The notes under the pieces were generated by a model. It did no database searches. It saw only the letters and a list, made by a program, of their open reading frames with translations, and was not told the origin of the DNA. This document shows positions 1-7,006 of a DNA stretch of 64,000 nt, one piece after another (the stretch's first letter is position 1; each line of letters starts with the position of its first letter). Source of the stretch: UBA1479 sp040221095 (lineage in GTDB: Bacteria > Pseudomonadota > Alphaproteobacteria > Rhodospirillales > Casp-alpha2); NCBI GenBank assembly GCA_040221095.1, contig JAVJVP010000018.1, positions 248,001 through 312,000 on the forward strand. Reading direction: 5' to 3'. The position numbers and the translations under genes are program-made.

Positions 1-581
1 ACGATGGGATGGTCCACGGGCGGATACTGGGCGATGGCTTCCGCGCTGGGCTTTACCGGGCGCTTGCGGCCCTGGAAATCGAACACGGCGCGCTTGCCGC
101 GCAGGAACGTCTTCATTTCGTCCGGCAGGGCGTCGAAGGCGGCGGCCGTGTTGGCGAAACCCGTGTCGCCCAGGGTCAGGCCGTGCAGCACCGGCACCTC
201 GCGGGCATACAACATGGTCGCCAGCGCCGGGTTCCGGGCGTAGCACATGTCCGAATGCCATGCCTCGCCGGCGCGGGCGGAGCCGACCGGCTTGCCGTCC
301 ACAGTGACGTTGGAGATGACGTAAAGCTCCGGGCTGCCGCCCAGGCCGTAGCGAGCGGCGTTGTGGTTGATTTCCACGGGCCCGAAGATGCGGCTGAAGG
401 TGACCTGCTGTTCCGGGGTCAGATGCTGGTCGGGAAACACCAGGATGCCGTGGATGCCCAGCGCCTCGGTGATCGCCGCCGCCGTTTCCGCGTCGGGCGG
501 CTCCGACAGATCGACGCCGGTGACCTGGGCGCCCACGGCGGCGTCCAGGGGCTGCACGGACAGTTGCGCGTGATCAAGCAT
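1..581 (-). CDS. TauD/TfdA-type Fe(II)/2-oxoglutarate dioxygenase (C-terminus beyond the window)
   Basis: About 193 N-terminal residues are visible, starting at the ATG at 581; the gene runs off the left edge. The translation carries the TauD fold's metal-ligand motif HxD (His109, Asp111 in WHSDMCY) after a typical N-terminal segment with GAQVTGVDL and LVFPDQ. Family members are cytoplasmic non-heme iron enzymes of about 280-300 residues that couple 2-oxoglutarate decarboxylation to hydroxylation of taurine, aryloxyalkanoates or similar substrates. The distal His and Arg ligands lie outside the window, so completeness cannot be judged. The substrate is unknown; no sulfonate gene is adjacent. 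The family call is firm and the substrate is not. Confidence 0.85.
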   Translation of the reverse strand, partial: MLDHAQLSVQPLDAAVGAQVTGVDLSEPPDAETAAAITEALGIHGILVFPDQHLTPEQQVTFSRIFGPVEINHNAARYGLGGSPELYVISNVTVDGKPVGSARAGEAWHSDMCYARNPALATMLYAREVPVLHGLTLGDTGFANTAAAFDALPDEMKTFLRGKRAVFDFQGRKRPVKPSAEAIAQYPPVDHPI

Positions 582-730
582 GGCGGGGTCCCTCCCAAGA
601 CCGGTGGCAGGCGCGGTTTTCCGCGTTCCGGTCCATCAGGATAGGACCGTTCCGGCCCCGCCGCCATGGACGATTCCTAACGCCGGGGTTGAGGTTTTCT
701 TTGGCCATCCCGGGTCCTTTGAAGAGCAGC

Positions 731-882
731 CCCCTCACCCTGTCCCTCTCCCCCGTGCCGGGGGCGAGGGGACTCCCGCCGCCAGAGCCAACGCCCTCTC
801 TCCCGTGCCGGGGCAGGGAAGGACTTTCGTTGGGGGCACCAATGCTCCCTCTCCCCTTGGGGAGAGGGGGGGGGGTGAGGGG
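731..882. repeat. GC-rich intergenic repeat, copy 1
   Basis: The gap 582-888 is mostly this element. It opens with CCCCTCACCC and closes with the complement GGGTGAGGGG, and contains the inner palindrome CCCTCTCCCC-TT-GGGGAGAGGG plus CCCCGTGCCGGGG blocks. It ends only a few bases from the stop codon of the hydrolase gene at 889, so it forms that gene's 3' untranslated region. A shorter relative lies at 1799-1902. It resembles REP/BIME-type repeats dispersed in proteobacterial chromosomes; it carries no open reading frame I would defend. Confidence 0.7.
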
Positions 883-888
883 GCGCCG

Positions 889-1749
889 TTAGGAGGGGGC
901 GAAGCGGCCGGCGAAAAAAGCGCTGATCCGTGCGTTGGCCAGGTCCGGGCTTTCCCAGGCGACGAAATGCCCGGCGCCCGGCGCCTGTTCCAAAGTGATG
1001 TCCGTGAACACGTCGGTCAGGGTGTCCTGCCATTCGACGCGCAGGATCGGGTCGGCGGCACCCCACAGGGAATAGGCGGGGGTGTCCAGGGGCGGATGGT
1101 CTTCGCCGCCCACCGCCACGGCCTTGAGCCGCCGGTCGTTGGCGCAGGCGTACCAGCGGAACCCGCCGGCCAGGTTGCCGGGCTTGAGGAAATTGTCGAC
1201 CCAGTCCTCCAGCGCCGCCCCGTCGAAGGCGTCGGGCGATCCCGCCCAATGGCCGAGGAAATGGCGGAAATAGGCGCGGCAACTGTCCCTGGACGCCCCC
1301 ACCAGTTCAAGCGCCAGCGGCAGTTGGTGGAACGACTGATACCAGATTTCCCGCATCTGCTGGCCCTGGACCCAGCGCGGGCCGATGCCGAAGTGGGGAC
1401 AGTCGAAAAAGAACAGGCCGGCCAGGCGCTCCGGATGCCTGCGCGCGTAGTCCTGGGCCAGGAAGCCGCCGATGTCGTGGCAGACGATGCCGAATTTCTC
1501 CAGCCCCAGGCCGTCGACCAGGGCCTCGATATCGGATACGTAATGGGCGACGTCTTGTGCCTCCGCCCCCCGGCTGTCGCCGAAATTGCGCAGGTCCGGG
1601 GCGATGACGTCGAAGGTCTCGGCGAGAACCGGGAGGTTCTTGCGCCACACGCCCGACCATTCCGGCCAGCCGTGCAGCAAGATCAGCGGCGGGCCGCCGC
1701 CCTGGCGCAGGTAATGCAGGCGCAGGTCGGGAAGGTCGAGGACATTCAT
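889..1749 (-). CDS. Alpha/beta hydrolase, epoxide hydrolase-like
   Basis: A 286-residue cytoplasmic alpha/beta hydrolase. The oxyanion motif HGWPE lies at residues 26-30 (HGxP is typical of epoxide hydrolases). The nucleophile position is Asp92 in the CHDIGG elbow, which fits epoxide hydrolases and haloalkane dehalogenases rather than serine esterases. The catalytic His is probably His261 in GAGHFVAWE. Length is normal. The reaction inferred is epoxide (or related) hydrolysis through an aspartyl-ester intermediate; a fluoroacetate dehalogenase-type activity is also possible. The gene stands alone between two copies of the same GC-rich repeat. Confidence 0.85.
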   Translation of the reverse strand: MNVLDLPDLRLHYLRQGGGPPLILLHGWPEWSGVWRKNLPVLAETFDVIAPDLRNFGDSRGAEAQDVAHYVSDIEALVDGLGLEKFGIVCHDIGGFLAQDYARRHPERLAGLFFFDCPHFGIGPRWVQGQQMREIWYQSFHQLPLALELVGASRDSCRAYFRHFLGHWAGSPDAFDGAALEDWVDNFLKPGNLAGGFRWYACANDRRLKAVAVGGEDHPPLDTPAYSLWGAADPILRVEWQDTLTDVFTDITLEQAPGAGHFVAWESPDLANARISAFFAGRFAPS

Positions 1750-1798
1750 GGCTGCAGTTTGCCCCGCTTGACGGATGGTTTCCAGCGACCGGCGGCGC

Positions 1799-1902
1799 CC
1801 CCCTCACCCTGTCCCTCTCCCCCGTGCCGGGGGCGAGGGCACTCCCGCCGTGGGAGCATGCGACGCCCTCTCCCCTTTGGGGAGAGGGTTGGGGTGAGGG
1901 GC
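1799..1902. repeat. GC-rich intergenic repeat, copy 2
   Basis: A shorter version of the element at 731-882, with the same outer CCCTCACCC / GGGTGAGGG ends, the same CCCCGTGCCGGGG block followed by CACTCCCGCCG, and the inner CCCTCTCCCC-TTT-GGGGAGAGGG hairpin. It stops directly before the stop codon of the D-amino-acid transaminase gene (1904), just as copy 1 abuts the stop codon of the hydrolase gene. Both copies therefore sit in the same position and orientation relative to a gene 3' end. Confidence 0.7.
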
Positions 1903-1903
1903 G

Positions 1904-2758
1904 TTAGACCGCCGCCGCCTTGGCTTCGGCGATGTAGAGTTCGCGCAGCTTCTGGGTCACCGGGCCGGGCACGCCGTTGCCCAGGATGTGGTCGTCGATC
2001 TTGACCACCGGCATGACGAAGGCGGAGGCGCTGGTGGAAAAGGCTTCCCTGGCCTCATAGGCCTCTTCCGGGGTGAAGGGGCGCTCGATCAGGGTCAGGC
2101 CCGCCGCCTGGGCGCATTTCAGGACCGCCTTGCGGGTGATGCCGTGCAGGATGTCGTTGGACAACTGGCGGGTGATGATCTGGCCGTCGTCGGTGACGAT
2201 GAAGGCGTTGTTGGAGGTGCCCTCGGTGATGAAGCCGTCCTCGACCAGCCAGGCGTCGTCGGCGCCCATGTCCTTGGCCGTCTGCTTGGCCAGGGACGAG
2301 GCCAGCAGTTGCACGGTCTTGATGTCGCGGCGGTGCCAGCGGATGTCCGGCAGGGTGACGACGGCGAGGCCCTTGGCCGCCGACGGGCTGTTCAGGATGT
2401 TCTTTTCCTGGGTGAACATGACCAGCGACGGCGTCGCGTCCTTGGGGAAGTTGAAGTCGCGGTCGGCGGCGCCGCGCGTGATCTGCATGTAGACCACGCC
2501 TTCGGCCAGGTTGTTGCGCGTGATCAGTTCCTTCTGGATGGCCAGCAGGTCGTCGTCCGAACAGGGCCGCGTCATCTTCAGTTCCGCCAGGGACCGGGCG
2601 AGCCGCGCCATATGCCCGGCGTTGTCGATCAATTTGCCGTCCAGCACCGACGACACCTCGTAAATGCCGTCGGCGAACAGGAAGCCGCGGTCGAAGATCG
2701 AGACCTTGGCCTCTTCCTCGGGAACGTAGTCGCCGTTGACGTAGACGGTGCGGGACAT
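1904..2758 (-). CDS. dat: D-amino-acid transaminase (fold-type IV PLP enzyme)
   Basis: A 284-residue class IV aminotransferase. It begins MSRTVYVNGDYVPEEEA and has FDRGFLFADGIYE, the DIKTVQLL segment that should carry the PLP lysine, and EGTSNNAFIV, all characteristic of D-alanine/D-amino-acid transaminases; branched-chain aminotransferases are longer and differ here. The family transfers the amino group between D-amino acids and 2-oxo acids in the cytoplasm, feeding D-Ala and D-Glu pools. An aminodeoxychorismate lyase is the main alternative but is less likely given the DAAT-like pattern. The gene is followed by a CMD-family gene upstream on the same strand, 68 bp away. Confidence 0.88.
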   Translation of the reverse strand: MSRTVYVNGDYVPEEEAKVSIFDRGFLFADGIYEVSSVLDGKLIDNAGHMARLARSLAELKMTRPCSDDDLLAIQKELITRNNLAEGVVYMQITRGAADRDFNFPKDATPSLVMFTQEKNILNSPSAAKGLAVVTLPDIRWHRRDIKTVQLLASSLAKQTAKDMGADDAWLVEDGFITEGTSNNAFIVTDDGQIITRQLSNDILHGITRKAVLKCAQAAGLTLIERPFTPEEAYEAREAFSTSASAFVMPVVKIDDHILGNGVPGPVTQKLRELYIAEAKAAAV

Positions 2759-2826
2759 GCTTGGGCCTCCGGGCTCGAATTGCGATGGACCCGGTTATAC
2801 CACCGGGCCCGGCGGATCAGATAGGG

Positions 2827-3414
2827 TCAGACCGCGCCGAACGGACGGTCCACGGCGTCCGGGAACGGCGGGCGGAACACGTTCAGGTTGGCCGATACCA
2901 TGCAGTAGCAGCCGGCCAGCAGCACCAGTTCGACCATGCCCTGGTCACCCAGGATGGCATGGGCGGCGGCATAGGTGGCGTCCGACACCTTGCGTTCGGC
3001 CAGCATTTCCCAGACGAAACCGGCGATGGCGGCGTGTTTGGGGTCGACCGGCGTCTTGCCCTGGCGCAGGGCCTCGAGGGTCGCCTCATCGACGCCTTCG
3101 TTCCGCGCCACCTTGGCATGGGCGTAGAATTCGTAATCGGCCTGCCAGTGCTGGCCCACGGCACAGATGGCGATCTCGCGCAGATCGCCGGGAAGCATGG
3201 AATCGAAGCGCAGCAGCCCGGCCAGGGTCTGCGCCGCGTCGCCGATCTTGGGCGTGTACAGATAGGCGTTGAACGGGCCGATCAGGCCGCCGTCCTGGTC
3301 CAGAAAGTCCATGGCGTTGCGCCCCTTGGAGCGCGGACCGGAGGTGATCTTGCCGAACAGGTCGAGCTGTTCCGGCTTCATAGAGTCCTTGGTGACGGCG
3401 GGCAGGCGGCGCAT
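2827..3414 (-). CDS. Carboxymuconolactone decarboxylase (CMD) family protein
   Basis: A 195-residue all-helical protein of the CMD/AhpD-like superfamily, recognised by LREIAICAVGQHWQADYEFYAH and the following AKxARxEG pattern. The AhpD CxxC redox motif is absent, so peroxidase-reductase activity is unlikely and a lyase or binding role fits better. The start ATG at 3414 is used because the CMD fold begins soon after. It is encoded 68 bp upstream of the D-amino-acid transaminase on the same strand, so co-transcription is possible, but no functional link is evident. The substrate is unknown. Confidence 0.78.
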   Translation of the reverse strand: MRRLPAVTKDSMKPEQLDLFGKITSGPRSKGRNAMDFLDQDGGLIGPFNAYLYTPKIGDAAQTLAGLLRFDSMLPGDLREIAICAVGQHWQADYEFYAHAKVARNEGVDEATLEALRQGKTPVDPKHAAIAGFVWEMLAERKVSDATYAAAHAILGDQGMVELVLLAGCYCMVSANLNVFRPPFPDAVDRPFGAV

Positions 3415-3589
3415 GGAGGTTTCCTTTCTTATGAATTCCGTTGTTCGTGGCTTAACGTGATTTTCACCACGTGGGAAGAGTGAAGCCGCAATAGGTATGT
3501 TTCTTGCTTCTATTTACGGCGTGTCATGGGGGCCGACCGCCGTTTCCGGCGACCGGAGCAGAAGAATATGGGGAAGACCGTTGAAAACA

Positions 3590-4513
3590 ATGAATTATAT
3601 CCAATCGACCGATTGGCGGCATGTTGTCCTTGTTGGTGTCGTCACGGGGGGGCTTTATTATTTTGGCGTTCTTTTAGCGCTTAACTTCGTCAATCCGGTT
3701 GAGAAAATCGCCTTTTTCTGGCCGTCCAATGCAATCGCGGCGGTCGTTCTTCTGTTTGCCCCACGCCGCAACTGGCTCGTCATTCTGGGGGCGGTCGTTG
3801 TCGGCTATCTCGCGGCCCGTGGCCCGGCGGGGGGGCTGCCGCCGGCGGTTCTCGCCGGGTTTTCCGTCGCCAACCTGTTTGAATGTGCCGTGGTCGCGCT
3901 GGTCTTCGGCGCCGCATGGCGGGGCGACGTTCGCCTGGCCACGATGCCCCGGTTCCTGCCGTACTTGTTGATCGCCTGCGTGATCGCATCGACCCTGAGC
4001 GGCGTGATCGGCGCGCTTGTCGTCTCCCAGATATTGCAGGGGGCAACTTTCCTGCGGGCTTTCGTCGTATGGTTCGCGGGCGACCTGTCGGGGCTGGTTC
4101 TGGTGCTTCCGTTCGTTGTCGCTTTTCTGGTGCCCGGCGACGGTGCGCGCCGCCTGGCCCTGCCCGCGGGCAATCTCCGGGGCGGCATCATGGTCGGCCT
4201 GGTGCTGATCCTGGCCGCCGCAGGGACCTTTCTGTGGCTGCCGGAAGGCTGGAACCCCTGGCTGTTCATGCCCTATCTGATCCTCGGCGCCCTGTTATGG
4301 GTCGCCTACCGGGTCAACCTGATTTGGACGATCATCGGGGCCTTCTGCGCCGGATTGGTGGAAATCGTTGCCACCTTCATTGGTTTCGGGCTGTTCCGTT
4401 TCGAAGGCATGTCGATCACGGACGAAGTCGTGTTGATGAAGGCCGCGATCGCGGTCATGACGGCGGGACTGCTGTTGTTCGCCGCCAGTTGCGCGGCCGC
4501 CGAAGAGGAATAG
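3590..4513 (+). CDS. Stand-alone MASE1-domain integral membrane protein
   Basis: A 307-residue protein, almost wholly hydrophobic, with about eight predicted transmembrane segments. The MASE1 sensory domain is recognised by FFWPSNAIAAVVLLFAPRR and the following LGAVVVGYLAA pattern. MASE1 normally sits at the N-terminus of histidine kinases, diguanylate cyclases or phosphodiesterases, but here the frame stops at 4513 right after the last helix, leaving no output domain. I chose the ATG at 3590 because the domain begins there; an upstream in-frame ATG at 3497 would add 31 non-membrane residues. A sensory partner or a vestigial receptor are both possible. Confidence 0.75.
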   Translation: MNYIQSTDWRHVVLVGVVTGGLYYFGVLLALNFVNPVEKIAFFWPSNAIAAVVLLFAPRRNWLVILGAVVVGYLAARGPAGGLPPAVLAGFSVANLFECAVVALVFGAAWRGDVRLATMPRFLPYLLIACVIASTLSGVIGALVVSQILQGATFLRAFVVWFAGDLSGLVLVLPFVVAFLVPGDGARRLALPAGNLRGGIMVGLVLILAAAGTFLWLPEGWNPWLFMPYLILGALLWVAYRVNLIWTIIGAFCAGLVEIVATFIGFGLFRFEGMSITDEVVLMKAAIAVMTAGLLLFAASCAAAEEE

Positions 4514-4526
4514 CCGCGGGACTGAC

Positions 4527-5195
4527 CTACGGACGTCGGCGCACCGCGCCGACCGCGCAGTCGTCGGCGGCCTGCATGGCGGGGTCGTCGAACATGCCGG
4601 GATTGTCCAGCCAGTCGAGCATCCAGTCGCCGGCGTCGAAGCCCCAGAACAGACGCCAGCCGCTTTCCGCGGTGCCGTCTTCAATGGCGAAGGTCGGCAC
4701 GCCGTAAACGCCCTTGGCCACGGCGGCGTCGGTGTTGTGCTTGAGCGCCTGCTTGGCCGCCTGATCGTCGAGCACCGTACCGACGGCGGGGCCGAGGGAC
4801 GCCTGCAGGTCAGCGAACACCTTGGGGTCGGCGATGTCGAGGCCCTGTCCCCAGATGGCGTCGAAGATCTTGTCCACGTCGGCGGCGCCGGATCCCCGCG
4901 CCAAGGTCAGGCGCAGGGTCGCCAGCGGGTTGTAGGGATGGGTCGGCGGCGTGCGGAACGGCAGGCCCATACGGTGCGCCTGCCAGGTGCAGAATTTGTA
5001 GGTCGCGAGCCGCTTCTGCGGAATCTCGGCCGGGCCCAATTGTCCCCAGGCGTTCAGCAGGCCCGCGAACAGCACCGGTTCCAGCCGGATGTCCAGGCGG
5101 TCGCGGAAGCGGTCCATCTGATGGAACTGCAGATAGGCATAGGGCGAGATGTAATCGAAATACCAATGGGCCTTGGGTTTTGTGGGCGTGGTCAT
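4527..5195 (-). CDS. 2-hydroxychromene-2-carboxylate isomerase / DsbA-family protein
   Basis: A 222-residue protein of the thioredoxin-like DsbA clan. The opening YFDYISPYAYLQFHQM is the HCCA-isomerase signature, in which the active-site Ser replaces the CxxC of DsbA, and GVYGVPTFAIEDG is the cis-Pro loop. Relatives isomerise 2-hydroxychromene-2-carboxylate with glutathione during naphthalene breakdown, or act as kappa-class GST-like enzymes. No aromatic-degradation genes are nearby, so a general glutathione-dependent role is just as likely. It lies 7 bp downstream of glnS on the same strand, so the two are probably co-transcribed. Confidence 0.85.
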   Translation of the reverse strand: MTTPTKPKAHWYFDYISPYAYLQFHQMDRFRDRLDIRLEPVLFAGLLNAWGQLGPAEIPQKRLATYKFCTWQAHRMGLPFRTPPTHPYNPLATLRLTLARGSGAADVDKIFDAIWGQGLDIADPKVFADLQASLGPAVGTVLDDQAAKQALKHNTDAAVAKGVYGVPTFAIEDGTAESGWRLFWGFDAGDWMLDWLDNPGMFDDPAMQAADDCAVGAVRRRP

Positions 5196-5202
5196 CGGCG
5201 GC

Positions 5203-6924
5203 TTATCCTTGTTTCTGGACCTTGGCCCAGGTATCGCGCAGCGTCATGGTGCGGTTGAACACGGGGGCATCCGCCGTGCCGTCCCGGTCGGCGCAGAAAT
5301 AGCCCAGGCGTTCGAACTGCAGGGTCTTGCCGACGGGCCAGCCGGCCAAGGACGGCTCCAGCATGGCGTCCTCGATGACTTCGAGGGAGGCGGGGTTGAG
5401 GTCGTCCAGATAGTCGCGGCCGCCGGTCCCGGGGGCTTCCTCCCGGAACAGATGGTCGTAGAGCCGCACCTGGGCCTTCACCGCATGGCTGGCCGATACC
5501 CAATGCAGGGTGCCCTTGACCTTGCGCCCGTCCGGCGCGTCGCCGCCCCGGGTTTCGGGATCATAGGTCGCGCGGATTTCGACCACGTTGCCCGCCGCGT
5601 CCTTGACGACGTCCGTGCAGGTGATGAAATAGGCGTAGCGCAGGCGCACCTCGCGGCCGGGTCCCAGACGGAAGAACTTCTTCGGCGGGTCCTCCATGAA
5701 GTCGTCCTGCTCGATATAGATCTCGCGGGTGAACGGCACGGTGTGACCGCCGCCGTCCGGGTCTTCCGGATTGTTGATGGCGTCCAGGTTGTCGACCTCG
5801 CCTTCGGGGAAGTTCTCGATCACCACCTTGAGCGGCCGCAGCACCGCCATGCGGCGTTCCGCCGCCTTGTTCAGATGTTCGCGCACGCAATGTTCCAGCA
5901 GCGAGAATTCGACCTGGCTGTCCTGCTTGGTGACGCCCAGGCGGGACACGAAATCGCGGATGGTTTCCGGCGGGATGCCGCGCCGGCGCAGGCCGGTGAG
6001 GGTCGGCATGCGCGGATCGTCCCATCCCGATACATGGCCGTCGGCGACCAGCTGCGTCAGCCGCCGCTTGGACAGCACGGTGTAACCCAGATTCAGGCGC
6101 GCGAATTCGTACTGACGCGGGCGCGACGGCACCGGCAGGTTCTCGACCAGCCAGTCGTAGAGCGGGCGGTGATCCTCGAACTCCAACGTGCAGAGGGAAT
6201 GGGTCACCTGTTCCAGGGCGTCCGACTGGCCATGGGCGTAGTCATAGGTCGGGTAAATGCACCAGGTGTCGCCCGTGCGCGGATGGGGCTTGCGGATGAT
6301 GCGGTACAGCACCGGGTCGCGCATGTTCATGTTGCCGTGGCCCATGTCGATCTTGGCGCGCAGCACCTTGGCGCCGTCGGCGACCTCGCCCGCCCGCATG
6401 CGGCGGAACTGGTCCAGGCTGTCGGCCGTGGGCCGGTCGCGCCAGGGGCTCGGCTTGCCCGGCTGGGTCAGGGTGCCGCGGTATTCGCGGATTTCGTCGG
6501 CCGACAGTTCGTCCACATAGGCCAGGCCGTTTTCGATCAGATGTTCGGCCCATTGGTAGAGCTGCTCGAAATAGTCCGAGGCATGGAACAGGTTGTCGCC
6601 CCAGTCGAAACCAAGCCAGCGCACGTCGGCCATGATGGCGTCGATGAATTCCTGCTCTTCCTTGGCGGGATTGGTGTCGTCGAAACGCAGGTTGCAGGCC
6701 CCGCCGAATTCCTGGGCGACGCCGAAGTTCAGGCAGATCGACTTGGCGTGGCCGATGTGCAGATAGCCGTTGGGTTCGGGCGGAAACCGGGTGACCACGC
6801 CTTTGGCGCGTCCCGCCGCCAGGTCGTCGCGAATGATGTCGCGGATGAAGTCGCGGGGGCCGTCCGCGTCCGGTCCGGCGGAAGGGGCGCCGTCGACGGC
6901 CGCGGGGGACGTGGGGTCGGTCAT
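5203..6924 (-). CDS. glnS: Glutamine--tRNA ligase
   Basis: A 573-residue class I aminoacyl-tRNA synthetase. The HIGH motif is in GYLHIGHAKS, the KMSKS-like motif is VLSKRRL, and FDDTNPAKEEQEF is typical of GlnRS. The C-terminal anticodon-binding beta-barrels are present (for example VKGTLHWVSASHAVKA). It charges tRNA-Gln with glutamine in the cytoplasm. Length matches bacterial GlnRS. The presence of GlnRS in an alphaproteobacterium does not exclude a parallel GatCAB route for tRNA-Asn. The ATG at 6924 precedes a short polar extension that is common in this group. Confidence 0.97.
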   Translation of the reverse strand: MTDPTSPAAVDGAPSAGPDADGPRDFIRDIIRDDLAAGRAKGVVTRFPPEPNGYLHIGHAKSICLNFGVAQEFGGACNLRFDDTNPAKEEQEFIDAIMADVRWLGFDWGDNLFHASDYFEQLYQWAEHLIENGLAYVDELSADEIREYRGTLTQPGKPSPWRDRPTADSLDQFRRMRAGEVADGAKVLRAKIDMGHGNMNMRDPVLYRIIRKPHPRTGDTWCIYPTYDYAHGQSDALEQVTHSLCTLEFEDHRPLYDWLVENLPVPSRPRQYEFARLNLGYTVLSKRRLTQLVADGHVSGWDDPRMPTLTGLRRRGIPPETIRDFVSRLGVTKQDSQVEFSLLEHCVREHLNKAAERRMAVLRPLKVVIENFPEGEVDNLDAINNPEDPDGGGHTVPFTREIYIEQDDFMEDPPKKFFRLGPGREVRLRYAYFITCTDVVKDAAGNVVEIRATYDPETRGGDAPDGRKVKGTLHWVSASHAVKAQVRLYDHLFREEAPGTGGRDYLDDLNPASLEVIEDAMLEPSLAGWPVGKTLQFERLGYFCADRDGTADAPVFNRTMTLRDTWAKVQKQG

Positions 6925-7006
6925 ATGCGGAAATGCTCCGGTTCAGAAAAATGGGCAGCCCCGTGTTCTGCCAAAAAAACGCGGCCGCGCCAAGGAATAT
7001 GGGGGC

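Noticed and set aside
580..2004. Plus-strand 474-codon frame over the hydrolase region
   Set aside because: It is antisense to the epoxide-hydrolase-like gene and runs across the GC-rich repeats; no recognisable protein.
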